Source: Oscillibacter sp. (GTDB taxonomy: Bacteria; Bacillota; Clostridia; Oscillospirales; Oscillospiraceae). Taken from it: a stretch of DNA of 64,000 nucleotides. The position numbers were made by a program, and so were the translations under genes. The stretch covers positions 20,037-84,036 of the forward strand of contig JAAWLO010000002.1 of assembly GCA_022797935.1 (NCBI GenBank), given 5' to 3'. Positions 16,180-25,019 of this stretch are shown piece by piece (position 1 is the stretch's first letter; every line of letters starts with the position of its first letter). The notes beneath the pieces were generated by a model. That model ran no database searches and had not been told where the DNA came from. It worked only from the letters and a program-made list of their open reading frames with translations.

Positions 16180-17118
16180 ATGCTGGACCTGCTGGTCAGC
16201 ACCCTGACCCAGGGGCTGATTTACGCGCTGATTTCCTTCGGCGTCTATATTACCTATTCTATTCTGGACTTCCCGGACCTGGGGGTGGACGGCACCTTCC
16301 CCCTGGGGGCGGCAGTGACGGCGGTGCTGCTGGTAAAGGGGGTGAACCCCTGGCTGACCCTGCCCATAGCCCTGGCGGTGGGAGGGCTGGCGGGCTTGTT
16401 CACCGGCTTCGTCCATGTAAAGCTGGGAGTTCGGAACCTGCTGGCGGGCATCATCACCATGACGGCCCTGTTTTCCATCAACCTTCAGATTGCCGGGTCC
16501 AATCTCACGGTGGACCGGGGCACGGAGACGATTTTCACCTCCGGTCCCGTTCTGGCGGTGCTGGGGAACCTCACGCTGATGGAGCGGAAGCTGGTGGTGT
16601 CCCTGCTGCTGGTTGCGGCGGCGAAACTGGCCCTGGACGCCTATTTCCGGACGAAATCCGGCCTGCTGCTCCGGGCGGTGGGGGATAACGCCGGACTGGT
16701 CACCGCCCTGGGCAAGGACCGGGGCGCGGTGAAGCTGCTGGGCCTGGTGCTGTCCAACGCCCTGGTAGCCCTGGGGGGCTGTATCGTCTGCCACGAGCAG
16801 CGGAGCTTCTCCGCCACCATGGGTACCGGCCAGCTGGTCTACGGTCTGGCGGCGGTGATTATCGGCGTGTCCCTGCTGAATTTCTACGCCGGGTCGCCCC
16901 TGGCCCGGGCCCTGCGGGAGCGAAAGGCCCTGCGTTTTCTGGCGGTTCCCGCCGGGACCACGGCGGTGATTCTGGGCAGCATCCTCTACAAGCTCTGCGT
17001 CCAGGCGGCCCTGAGCGCGGGACTGCCCGCCAACATGATGAAGCTGGTGACGGCGGCGCTGTTTCTGCTGGTGCTGGTGCTGTCCGGCCGGAGGGGGGAG
17101 GAGATCATCCATGCTTGA
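16180..17118 (+). CDS. trpY: TrpY-type ABC transporter permease
   Basis: A 312-aa permease of the COG4120/BPD_transp_2 type with eight or more hydrophobic segments, starting LVSTLTQGLIYALISFGVYITYSIL. GVYITYSILDFPDLGVDGTFPLGAA is typical of this family. The ATG at 16180 follows GCGAGGAGG with proper spacing; the long ORF-track N-terminus reads through the FAH gene in another frame. It overlaps the ATPase gene by 8 nt. Confidence 0.9.
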   Translation: MLDLLVSTLTQGLIYALISFGVYITYSILDFPDLGVDGTFPLGAAVTAVLLVKGVNPWLTLPIALAVGGLAGLFTGFVHVKLGVRNLLAGIITMTALFSINLQIAGSNLTVDRGTETIFTSGPVLAVLGNLTLMERKLVVSLLLVAAAKLALDAYFRTKSGLLLRAVGDNAGLVTALGKDRGAVKLLGLVLSNALVALGGCIVCHEQRSFSATMGTGQLVYGLAAVIIGVSLLNFYAGSPLARALRERKALRFLAVPAGTTAVILGSILYKLCVQAALSAGLPANMMKLVTAALFLLVLVLSGRRGEEIIHA

Positions 17119-17884
17119 GCTGCGGAATGTGACGAAGATCTACAACCCCGGGACGGTGACCGAGCAGCGGCTGTTCCAGGATTTTTCCCTGACGGTGGAA
17201 GAAGGCCAGTTCGTGACGGTTGTCGGCGGCAATGGCAGCGGCAAAACCTCCCTGCTGAACATCATCTGCGGTACGATTCCCATTGAGGGAGGAGACGTGC
17301 TGGTGGACGGAACGAGCATCGCCAAGCAGAAGGACTACCAGCGATGCGCCGCGCTGGGCCGGGTGTACCAGGACCCGTCGGCGGGGACCTGCCCCCATCT
17401 GACTGTGCTGGAAAATCTCTCCCTGGCGGACAACAAGGGGAAGGCCTTTGGTCTGAGGCGGGGGGTGGACCGGCGGCGGGCGGAGTCCTACCGGGAGAAG
17501 CTGCGGGCTCTGGACCTGGGGCTGGAGGATAAGCTGGACGTGGGCATGGGGTCTCTCTCCGGCGGACAGCGGCAGGCCGTGGCCCTGCTGATGGCCACCA
17601 TGACGCCCCTGCGCTTCCTCATCCTCGACGAGCACACGGCGGCCCTGGACCCCAAGACGGCGGAGGTCATCATGGCTCTGACGGATCAGGTGGTCCGGGA
17701 GAAAGGGCTCACCGCCGTGATGGTGACCCACAACCTCCGCCACGCGGCGGCCTACGGCGACCGGATTCTGATGATGAACCAGGGCCGGGTTGTGTTGGAC
17801 CGGGCCGGAGCGGAGAAACAGGCCACCTCCATGGAGGACATTCTGGAGCAGTTCAACCGGATTTCGCTGGAGTGCGGAACTTGA
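17111..17884 (+). CDS. trpZ: TrpZ-type ABC transporter ATP-binding protein
   Basis: A 257-aa ATPase of the COG1101 group. Walker A GGNGSGKTS is near residue 40, the signature is LSGGQRQAV, and Walker B is FLILDEH, followed by the switch histidine MVTHNLRHA. It overlaps the permease gene by 8 nt and is followed by a strong terminator, so it ends the T-box operon. With TrpX and TrpY it would energise uptake of tryptophan or a related aromatic compound. Confidence 0.9.
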   Translation: MLELRNVTKIYNPGTVTEQRLFQDFSLTVEEGQFVTVVGGNGSGKTSLLNIICGTIPIEGGDVLVDGTSIAKQKDYQRCAALGRVYQDPSAGTCPHLTVLENLSLADNKGKAFGLRRGVDRRRAESYREKLRALDLGLEDKLDVGMGSLSGGQRQAVALLMATMTPLRFLILDEHTAALDPKTAEVIMALTDQVVREKGLTAVMVTHNLRHAAAYGDRILMMNQGRVVLDRAGAEKQATSMEDILEQFNRISLECGT

Positions 17885-17899
17885 GATATTGAAATTTTC

Positions 17900-17929
17900 A
17901 GGACGGCGCAGTCTGCGCCGTCCTGTTTT
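17900..17929 (+). terminator. Intrinsic terminator of the T-box operon
   Basis: An 11-bp stem (AGGACGGCGCA / TGCGCCGTCCT, 3-nt loop) is followed by GTTTTG, 16 nt after the ATPase stop. Confidence 0.85.
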
Positions 17930-17967
17930 GTGCAGGAGAGCCTGGAAATTCTGCCAGAACTTGTCTG

Positions 17968-17996
17968 TTGCCTGAAGCGGAGCGGCGGAGTACAAT
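17968..17996 (+). promoter_or_regulatory. SigA-type promoter of the GH18 gene
   Basis: TTGCCT (17968-17973), 17-bp spacer, TACAAT (17991-17996), 34 nt before the chosen start codon. Confidence 0.6.
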
Positions 17997-18030
17997 GGAG
18001 AGGACTTCATTTCCGGAAAGGAGCGTGCGA

Positions 18031-19695
18031 ATGGGTATCAAGCGCCGCCTGGGGGCCCTGCTGCTGGCCCTGTTTCTTGTGACCGCACTCAGCGAGCCGG
18101 GGCAGGCCGGGCCGCCAAAGAACGGGGAAGCGGTGGGCTACTATGCCGCCTGGGCCGCCGGGCAGGGCTACAAACCAGAGGATATCCCGGCGGAACGGTT
18201 TACCCAGATCAATTACGCCTTCGCCAAAATCGAGAATGGTCTTCTGGTCCTGGAGAATCCGGAGCGGGACCGGGGCCTGCTGAAGCGTCTCGCCGCCCTG
18301 CGGAGCCGGAATCCGGACCTGAAAATTGTTCTCTCGGTAGGGGGGTGGGACGGGTCCGGAGGTTTTTCCGACGCGGCCTCCAGCGATTCCCGGCGGAGAA
18401 TCTTTGCCCGGAGCTGTTTGGAGCTGCTGCAGGATACGGGTCTGGACGGCCTGGACCTGGATTGGGAGTATCCCGTTTCCGGCGGCGCCGCCGGTACGGT
18501 CCACCGGCCTCAGGACAAGCAGAATTTCACGCTGCTGCTGAAAACGCTTCGGGAGACCCTGGGACAGAAGTACCGGCTGACCATAGCCGGGGCGCTGGGC
18601 AGCGGCTATCTGAATCAGATTGAGCCCCAGGCGGCGGCGGAGCAGGTGGACCATATTTTTCTCATGGCCTACGACGTCCACGGGCCCTGGGACCGTTATA
18701 CGGACTTCAACGCACCCCTTTACACGCCCACAGATGCCTCGCCCCAACAGCGAAGCAGTGTGGACAGCGGGTTATCGGCCTGGCTGGACCGGGGAGTTCC
18801 GCCGGAAAAGCTGATATTGGGGATGCCTCTCTACGGCTACATATACCACGGGGTGTCCAGCCGGAACAACGGCCTCTACAACCGCTATGACCGCGCCCAA
18901 TCCATCCCCTGGAACCGGGTGAAAAGCGAGTACCTGAACCACACGGCCTATCTCCAGCTGCGCCACCCGGAGGCGGAGACGCCCTATCTGTACGGAAACC
19001 GGACCTTCCTCTCCTATGACGACCCGGCCTCCATAGCCGCCAAAGCCGCGCTGGCCCGAAAACGGGGGCTTGGCGGCGTGGGCTTCTGGGAGCTGTCCCA
19101 GGATGCGGCGGGAGAGCTGACGGAGAGTGCCTGGACTGCCTGGAACGGCGGGGGCTTTCTGGACGTGCCCCACGACGTTTGGTATGCCGGAGCCGTGGAG
19201 GCGGTGTGTGCCGCCGGGCTGATGAAGGGCACCGGACCGGGGACCTTTTCCCCCGGAGCGGCGGTGACCCGGGGGCAGATTGCCACGATTGTCCACCGTC
19301 TGGCGGGAGAGCCCGCCGCAGGGGGAACGGCCTTTTCGGACGCGCCTTCCTCCGCCTATTACGGCAGAGCGGTTGCCTGGGCGGCGGAGACGGGAGTCGT
19401 GACAGGCTTTGCCGATGGAACCTTCCGGCCGGACCTGCCGGTGACCCGCCAGCAGCTGGCGGCGATTTTCTGGCGCTATGCCGTTCTCCAGGGAAAGGAC
19501 AGCGGAAAACGGGCGGCGCTGGAGGACTGCCGGGATTTCGGTCAAGTTGGCGCTTACGCCCGGGAACCCCTGTCCTGGGCCGCAGCAGAGGGAATTTTGC
19601 AGGGGACGAAGGGGGGAGACCTCCTCCCCCAGGGAACCGCTGCCCGGGGACAGACGGCGGTGATGCTGGAGCGTTTTCAGCGGCTGCTGGCGTAA
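18031..19695 (+). CDS. Secreted GH18 glycosidase with three C-terminal SLH domains
   Basis: A 554-aa exported protein. Residues 1-28 are a signal peptide (RRLGALLLALFLVTALS). Residues ~30-375 are a glycoside hydrolase 18 barrel with the chitinase-type catalytic motif DGLDLDWEYP (DxxDxDxE) and the earlier SVGGWDGSGGF strand. Residues ~380-554 hold three S-layer homology repeats (FLDVPHDVWY..., AFSDAPSSAYYG..., DFGQVGAYAREP...), which bind pyruvylated wall polymers. It should therefore be a wall-anchored chitinase or endo-N-acetylglucosaminidase-like enzyme acting on chitin-like or peptidoglycan/N-glycan substrates. The ATG at 18031 follows GAAAGGAG. The ORF-track version adds 21 implausible residues. 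Confidence 0.9.
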   Translation: MGIKRRLGALLLALFLVTALSEPGQAGPPKNGEAVGYYAAWAAGQGYKPEDIPAERFTQINYAFAKIENGLLVLENPERDRGLLKRLAALRSRNPDLKIVLSVGGWDGSGGFSDAASSDSRRRIFARSCLELLQDTGLDGLDLDWEYPVSGGAAGTVHRPQDKQNFTLLLKTLRETLGQKYRLTIAGALGSGYLNQIEPQAAAEQVDHIFLMAYDVHGPWDRYTDFNAPLYTPTDASPQQRSSVDSGLSAWLDRGVPPEKLILGMPLYGYIYHGVSSRNNGLYNRYDRAQSIPWNRVKSEYLNHTAYLQLRHPEAETPYLYGNRTFLSYDDPASIAAKAALARKRGLGGVGFWELSQDAAGELTESAWTAWNGGGFLDVPHDVWYAGAVEAVCAAGLMKGTGPGTFSPGAAVTRGQIATIVHRLAGEPAAGGTAFSDAPSSAYYGRAVAWAAETGVVTGFADGTFRPDLPVTRQQLAAIFWRYAVLQGKDSGKRAALEDCRDFGQVGAYAREPLSWAAAEGILQGTKGGDLLPQGTAARGQTAVMLERFQRLLA

Positions 19696-19720
19696 GAGCG
19701 TTCCCCAGGTCCTGCTGTTC

Positions 19721-19760
19721 TGAGCCCCAGACGGTGCGTGCGCACGGTCTGGGGCTCTGC
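19721..19760. terminator. Long palindrome, possible weak terminator
   Basis: Arms GAGCCCCAGAC / GTCTGGGGCTC enclose a GC-rich loop 25 nt after the GH18 stop. There is no clear T-run, so termination efficiency is uncertain. Confidence 0.45.
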
Positions 19761-19800
19761 TTATGCTGCGGAACGAAAACCGGGCGGAACAAAAACGGGA

Positions 19801-19829
19801 TTGAAACGCCGCTGGAAATGCGCTATAAT
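19801..19829 (+). promoter_or_regulatory. SigA promoter of the Hsp70/J operon
   Basis: TTGAAA (19801-19806), 17-bp spacer, TATAAT (19824-19829). The start codon follows 54 nt later. No CIRCE element is seen, so this Hsp70 is not obviously HrcA-controlled. Confidence 0.8.
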
Positions 19830-19882
19830 CAGAGCCGAAAACCCAGGCTTGGGACAATTTTCAGGAAACGGGGGAATCCGGC

Positions 19883-21592
19883 ATGGCAGTGATTGGAATC
19901 GATCTGGGAACCACCAACAGTCTGGCCTGTGTCTTCCGGAAGGGCAGAGCGGAACTGATTCCAAACGGCTTGGGCGCTTACCAGACCCGAAGCGCCGTCA
20001 GCCTTCTGGAGGATGGGACGGTTCTCACCGGCGCGGCGGCGGCGGAACGTCTGGTGACCCACCCGGAGACCTCAGCGGCCTCCTTCAAAGTCTGGATGGG
20101 GACGGAACGGACCGTCCGGCTGGGGGAGCGGGACTTTACGCCGGAGGAGCTGTCGGCCTTTGTTCTCCGGCAGCTGAAGGCGGACGCGGAGCGTTATCTG
20201 GGGGAGGAGGTGCGGGAGGCTGTCATCAGTGTCCCGGCTTATTTCAACGACAACCAGCGCTGTGCCACGAAACTGGCCGCCCAGCTGGCGGGGCTGACGG
20301 TGGAGCGCCTCATCAACGAGCCCTCGGCTGCGGCGCTGTACCACCGGCAGGCGGCGGGAAGCGGCGACGGGCAGATGATGGTGGTGGACTTCGGCGGCGG
20401 CACGCTGGACGTGAGTCTGGTGGAGTGCTTTGAAAATATCATAGAAATCACGGCCATCGCCGGGGACAACCGCCTGGGGGGCAACGACATTGACCAAGCG
20501 GTTGCCCGCCGCTTCTGCCAGGAAAATGGGCTGGTGCTGGAGGAGCTGCCTCCTGCCGCCCAGGCGTCTCTTCTGGGGCAGGCGGAGACGGTGAAGCGGG
20601 TGCTGTCCGCCGCCCCGGCGGCGGTAATGGCCCTCCAGACGGAGACGGGGCGCTGGAGCTTTACCCTGACCCGGCCATTGCTGCGGGAGCTGTGCGCCCC
20701 CGTGTTCCGCCGTGTGGGGGAAGTCATCCGCCGGGCGCTGCAGAACCATGGACGGGAAAGCCGGGTGGATCAGGTGGTCCTGGTGGGCGGGTCGGCCCAG
20801 ATGCCGGTGTTCGGCGATTTTTTGGAGGAGCTTTTTGGACGCCGCCCCGCTGTGGCCGCCCAGCCTGGGGAGACCGTCGCGCTGGGCGTGGGCCTGTGCG
20901 CGGGCATCAAGGAGCGGGCTCAGGACCTGCGGGACCTGGTGATGACGGACGTCTGTCCCTTTTCCCTGGGGGTGGCCACCTACAGTCACGCCCGCGACAA
21001 GACGCCGCACATGGCGTTCCTCATCCCCCGCAGCAGTATGCTGCCCGCCAGTCACCAGCAGACCTTCTACACGCTGTTCCACAACCAGAGGGCCCTGCGT
21101 TTTGAAATCTACCAGGGTGAGGGCTACTACGCTTCGGAGAACCTGAAACTGGGAGAACTGGAGGTGCAGGTGCCGCCAGGGCCTCCGGGCGAGCAGTCCG
21201 CCTGCGTTACCTTTACGTATGACATTGACGGGGTGCTCCATGTCAGCGCCCGCAGCAGCGGCGGGGACTACCGGGACCGGCTGATTCTCAATCCCCGTCT
21301 CCGGCTCAGCGGCGAGGCCCTGGAACAGGCGCGGGCACGGCTGGAGGAAGTCCGGCTGGCCGCGCGGAACGAAGGGGACCGGCTGCTGACGGAGCGGGCC
21401 CTGCGGCTGTACGAGGAGCTTCCCCCCACCCGGCGGGATGAGGCCGCCTGGCTGCTTCAGCGCTTTCAGATAGCGGAAGAGGGGGACCGGATTGAGCGGG
21501 AAAAGGCCCGGCGGGCTCTGGCAGAAGGCCTGGACCGCCTGGAGGAGTGGCTGCACAGGGATCCCTTCGGCTTTTGGCCGGAGGAGGAGTAA
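19883..21592 (+). CDS. hscC: HscC-type Hsp70 chaperone
   Basis: A 569-aa Hsp70. The actin-like ATPase domain has GIDLGTTNS at the N-terminus, VISVPAYFNDNQR, NEPSAAALYH, VVDFGGGTLDVSLVE and VVLVGGSAQMPVFGDFLEELFG. The substrate-binding domain (from ~residue 385) is recognisable (TYDIDGVLHVSA) and the C-terminal lid is short. It is about 45-70 residues shorter than DnaK, matching HscC-type proteins. HscC proteins are specialised Hsp70s that work with dedicated J-proteins. Here the gene 11 nt downstream encodes a J-like protein, so the pair is probably a dedicated machine. A consensus promoter precedes it. Confidence 0.92.
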   Translation: MAVIGIDLGTTNSLACVFRKGRAELIPNGLGAYQTRSAVSLLEDGTVLTGAAAAERLVTHPETSAASFKVWMGTERTVRLGERDFTPEELSAFVLRQLKADAERYLGEEVREAVISVPAYFNDNQRCATKLAAQLAGLTVERLINEPSAAALYHRQAAGSGDGQMMVVDFGGGTLDVSLVECFENIIEITAIAGDNRLGGNDIDQAVARRFCQENGLVLEELPPAAQASLLGQAETVKRVLSAAPAAVMALQTETGRWSFTLTRPLLRELCAPVFRRVGEVIRRALQNHGRESRVDQVVLVGGSAQMPVFGDFLEELFGRRPAVAAQPGETVALGVGLCAGIKERAQDLRDLVMTDVCPFSLGVATYSHARDKTPHMAFLIPRSSMLPASHQQTFYTLFHNQRALRFEIYQGEGYYASENLKLGELEVQVPPGPPGEQSACVTFTYDIDGVLHVSARSSGGDYRDRLILNPRLRLSGEALEQARARLEEVRLAARNEGDRLLTERALRLYEELPPTRRDEAAWLLQRFQIAEEGDRIEREKARRALAEGLDRLEEWLHRDPFGFWPEEE

Positions 21593-21603
21593 AGGAGATT
21601 GCC

Positions 21604-24600
21604 ATGGACTGGATTTGGAGTATGCTGGAAATCGAGCCCACCCGGAACCCGGTGGAGATCAGACGGGCCTACGCCCGCTTGACGGGAAACTATCACCCGG
21701 AGGAGGACCCGGAGGGCTTTCTGCGCCTGCGGCAGGCCTATCAGGCGGCGCTGGCCTGGGCGGAGGGAGCGGATTCGCCGGAGGACCCGGAGGACGGTTC
21801 CTGGGAAATGGAGGAAGAAGAGCCGGAATCCGGCGGCTGGCGTCTGCGGGAGCCCGAGACGCCGGAGGAGGGAAACCCCTACCGGGACCATCCGGCGGTG
21901 CGGACCTTCGCGGAGCTGTATGGCGGCAAACAGCGCCGGGATTCCCGCCGGTGGATGGAGTACGTCACCTCCCCCGCTTTTCTGGAGGTCATGCGCCAGC
22001 CGGATTTTACGGCGCAGCTGCTGGCGGAAGTTGAGAAGACGGAGGAGCCGCCCAGCCGGGAGTTGCTGACCTGGCTTTCCGCAGCCTATCAGTACGCCCG
22101 GCAGGAGACCCAGGAGGGCCTGCAGTTTCAGCTGGCCCAGGGCGCGGCGTTTGAGGGAATCCGGTCCATCTTCGAGATTGCGGCCCGAGGTCCCGCACCG
22201 AAGCGCTTTGCGGGGGATGCCATGGCCCTGTTCATCAGCTTCTTCGAGTATAACCGCCTCTGCACCCTGGCTGAGAGCGGTTGGAGCGAAGCGGCTTTGG
22301 AGGAGGCCGGGCAGATTCTGGGCCGCTATGTCACCGCCTATCTGCAGGACAAGTGCGTCAAGCGGGAGTGGAACGACGTGGAGCGCCACCCGGCCAGCCT
22401 GCGGCTTGTGGAGCAGTTTTTCCGGAGAAGAGACCTGCCGGAGACGCTGTACCGGATGCTGTGGAACAAGCTGAATCTGAAAACGGCTCTCTTCGGCCGG
22501 GCGAAGGTACTGTATCAGCCCCTGCGGGAACTGGTGATGGAACGGGTCCCGGGCATAGACAACGAAGAGGTTCTGAACTTCCGGGAGCTGAACAAGGCTC
22601 ATGACGCATACCGCTGGAAGGCGGAAAAGCTGGAGCAGGAGGGAGACCCGGCAGGGGCGGCGGCGGAGACCGAGGCCTTTTTTGCCCGGGAGGATTTCCA
22701 GAGGGCGCTGGGAGACCAGCGCTTTGTGGAGGAACAGCTGCTGCATTACTGGCTGGGCATTTACCATCCCTCTCTGAGCTTCCAGCAGCGGCTGCTGGCT
22801 TATTGTCAGGCCAATTCCGCCATGCCGATGCGGAGCCGGGTGGAAGCGTGGCTGAAGCAGAGCTTCCAGGACCTGGAGACCCAACGCTGCAACCAGGAGG
22901 ACGCCGGCGCCCCAGTGCCGGAGGGCATACCGCCGCTGGCCAACCGGCCCTTTTTCCGCTACTGGCTGCATGTGGGGTTCCACACCGCCAAAGACCCGGA
23001 CAGCGGCATGCCTCTGCCGGTTTACCTCGAACAGGTCCTGCCCTTCCAGCCCCGGTGGGGGGAAGCGCTGCTGTCCCGGACCTTCACCACGGTTGTGGAA
23101 GGGGCGGACATTGAGCTGCGCTTTCACCGGCGGTATCTGGAATACCGGGTGGAGGGACGGCCGGTTTACCAGCAGTGCCTCCCGTGGGAGCTGCTGGCGG
23201 AACAGAGCGGGGATACGTTCTTCTATCTTCTGCCTATGACCGCCGCCTTCTACAGCCAGCGGGATACGGTGTATCCGGAACTGCTGCGCCGTCTGGAGGG
23301 CACTGCCGCCCCGGCGGAGGAACAGGCTTTTCTGGCGGGCTGCCTGACGGATTACCTCTGCCGTCTCCCCGCCCTGGAGGACCCGGAGGGGGATCCCCTG
23401 GCGGCGCTGCCTCTGGAACTCTTTGCCGAGGATGAGGAGCGGCTGTTTGGCGCGTCCTGGTATCCCCGGGAAGGGGTGCTGCTGCTGTTTGAGCAGACGG
23501 CTGGCGGACGGCGGGCGCTGCCGCGGGGAGAGTATGAAGGCCTTTTTGACGAAGACGCGGCCCTGTCCGTGGCCCGGCGGCTGCTGGATGAGGTGGTGTC
23601 CCCGGTATCCTTCCATCTCTCCCGGCTGCGGGAGCTGCCCATGCGGGCTTACGCCCAGCCCCTGCGGGGACCGGAGGTCTTTCTGGAGGGGGAGGAGACG
23701 GAGAAGGGGGATGTCATCCTGCCGGAAGAAGTGCTGGCGGAGCAGCTGCGCCGTTTCGCGGAGGGAGAGCTGCGGCGGCTGGAAATCCACTGGTACAGCT
23801 ATGACCTGGTGTTTGTCTGGGACCGGGCGGGATACGCCTGTTTCCTCTTTGAGCGGCTCTACAGTACCTGGTATACCATGCTCTCCCAGCCGGAGGTCTA
23901 CCAGACCATAGACTGGAAGGACACCGCGTACGTCCCCTTCGGCCTGGGAAAGCTGCCCGCATACTGCCTGTTCCGGGATACCGGCGGCATCTTCCGGAAT
24001 CTGGACCTGGTCTTTGCCCAGCTGGAACAGGGCCGTCCGGAGACCCGGTTCGGGGACCGGTGGCTCTGGGCCTCCCACACGGACCTCCATGATTCCAAGC
24101 ACAGGAAGCTCATGGCCCAACAGAAGCTGGCGGGCTATCCGCCGGAGCGGGGGCGGAATTACATTCTTGCCAAGTTCGTTTTCCGGCAGCATCCGCAGGC
24201 GCTGGAGGTTCTGACAACGGAGGGGGAACGGACCCGGACGGAAATCCGCAGCGGCACCTATGGCCAGGCGGGCGAGGCGTTGGTTCACTTCATGCAGGGC
24301 AAGCTGGCCCGCCTGCGGCTGACCTGGGAGGCGGATACGCCGGAGGCCCGGCACTTGGTGCTGCTACAGGATGGCGGGCGCTATCAGATGGTCTGGCTTC
24401 AGGACGGCAAGCGCCGGGCGGAGTTCTATGTGGCGGATGTCCCTGCCTATCTGAAGGTGGAGGGAAAGAAGTATCCCAAAGAGACCTTCCTGGGCCGGAC
24501 GGTGCCGGCGTATCTGGTTCACGGGGACCTGAAGCGGATTCGGAACGGTCTGGACCTGCTGCTGGACGACATGGACAACACCGCCCCGGTGACGAATCAG

Positions 24601-24678
24601 TTTGCGGAGTTTGCGTCGGAGAGCCCGGTAAAAGCCCGGCCTTACGAGGATATTCGGGCGGAATTGATTCCGGAGTGA
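21604..24678 (+). CDS. Large J-domain-like protein, partner of HscC
   Basis: A 1024-aa protein. Residues ~1-60 look like a J-domain (WSMLEIEPTRNPVEIRRAYARL, then LRLRQAYQAALAWAE), but the canonical HPD tripeptide reads HPE in NYHPEEDPEGF. A second aspartate lies two positions on. Residues ~65-110 are acidic linker. The remaining ~900 residues are soluble, rich in Leu/Glu/Trp/Tyr, with no membrane segment and no domain that I recognise. It starts at the ATG 21604 with AAAGGAG, 11 nt after hscC. E. coli HscC also has short dedicated J-proteins (DjlB/DjlC); this one is much longer. The client or assembly it serves is unknown. Confidence 0.8.
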   Translation: MDWIWSMLEIEPTRNPVEIRRAYARLTGNYHPEEDPEGFLRLRQAYQAALAWAEGADSPEDPEDGSWEMEEEEPESGGWRLREPETPEEGNPYRDHPAVRTFAELYGGKQRRDSRRWMEYVTSPAFLEVMRQPDFTAQLLAEVEKTEEPPSRELLTWLSAAYQYARQETQEGLQFQLAQGAAFEGIRSIFEIAARGPAPKRFAGDAMALFISFFEYNRLCTLAESGWSEAALEEAGQILGRYVTAYLQDKCVKREWNDVERHPASLRLVEQFFRRRDLPETLYRMLWNKLNLKTALFGRAKVLYQPLRELVMERVPGIDNEEVLNFRELNKAHDAYRWKAEKLEQEGDPAGAAAETEAFFAREDFQRALGDQRFVEEQLLHYWLGIYHPSLSFQQRLLAYCQANSAMPMRSRVEAWLKQSFQDLETQRCNQEDAGAPVPEGIPPLANRPFFRYWLHVGFHTAKDPDSGMPLPVYLEQVLPFQPRWGEALLSRTFTTVVEGADIELRFHRRYLEYRVEGRPVYQQCLPWELLAEQSGDTFFYLLPMTAAFYSQRDTVYPELLRRLEGTAAPAEEQAFLAGCLTDYLCRLPALEDPEGDPLAALPLELFAEDEERLFGASWYPREGVLLLFEQTAGGRRALPRGEYEGLFDEDAALSVARRLLDEVVSPVSFHLSRLRELPMRAYAQPLRGPEVFLEGEETEKGDVILPEEVLAEQLRRFAEGELRRLEIHWYSYDLVFVWDRAGYACFLFERLYSTWYTMLSQPEVYQTIDWKDTAYVPFGLGKLPAYCLFRDTGGIFRNLDLVFAQLEQGRPETRFGDRWLWASHTDLHDSKHRKLMAQQKLAGYPPERGRNYILAKFVFRQHPQALEVLTTEGERTRTEIRSGTYGQAGEALVHFMQGKLARLRLTWEADTPEARHLVLLQDGGRYQMVWLQDGKRRAEFYVADVPAYLKVEGKKYPKETFLGRTVPAYLVHGDLKRIRNGLDLLLDDMDNTAPVTNQFAEFASESPVKARPYEDIRAELIPE

Positions 24679-24694
24679 GAAACGATTTCCGGCT

Positions 24695-24735
24695 TAAAAA
24701 AAGCACTGGGTGTTTCACCCAGTGCTTTTTTGTTT
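24695..24735. terminator. Bidirectional intrinsic terminator
   Basis: A very strong stem (AAAGCACTGGGTG / CACCCAGTGCTTT, TTT loop) has A-runs on the left and T-runs on the right. It can stop the Hsp70/J operon on the plus strand and the barnase/barstar operon on the minus strand. Confidence 0.92.
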
Positions 24736-24752
24736 TTCCCCTGTCCCGGGAC

Positions 24753-25019
24753 TCACGCGCCTTCCAGCAGCTGGACCCGGGGATTTTCCGCCGCCGCCCG
24801 CCGCAGCAGAGCGGTCAGGGCCCGGCCCCGGGGCCCAAGACGTTCCTCCAGGGCCGCCGGGTCTTTCAGGTGGACCGTGACGTCCTCCTGGAGATCTGTC
24901 AGGCAGTCGAAGAGGGCATCCAGATTCCGCCCGTAATACACCGGCAGGCGCAGAGCCTCCGCGAAACGGTCGTGAATTTCCTCCAGGCTTTCCTGGCCGT
25001 GCAGAAGGATTTCAGTCAT
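24753..25019 (-). CDS. Barstar-family ribonuclease inhibitor
   Basis: An 88-aa protein too short for its own ORF-track line. It is the tail of the 24753..25334 minus ORF, from an internal ATG at 25019 (MTEILLHGQ). It has the barstar signature LPVYYGRNLDALFDCLTD, the helix that plugs the barnase active site in the studied pair (Asp39 equivalent in DALFDCL). It has no signal peptide, as expected of a cytoplasmic inhibitor. The start overlaps the end of the barnase gene by 8 nt, so toxin and inhibitor are co-translated. A bidirectional terminator follows. Confidence in the family is high; the exact binding partner is inferred from adjacency. Confidence 0.93.
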   Translation of the reverse strand: MTEILLHGQESLEEIHDRFAEALRLPVYYGRNLDALFDCLTDLQEDVTVHLKDPAALEERLGPRGRALTALLRRAAAENPRVQLLEGA

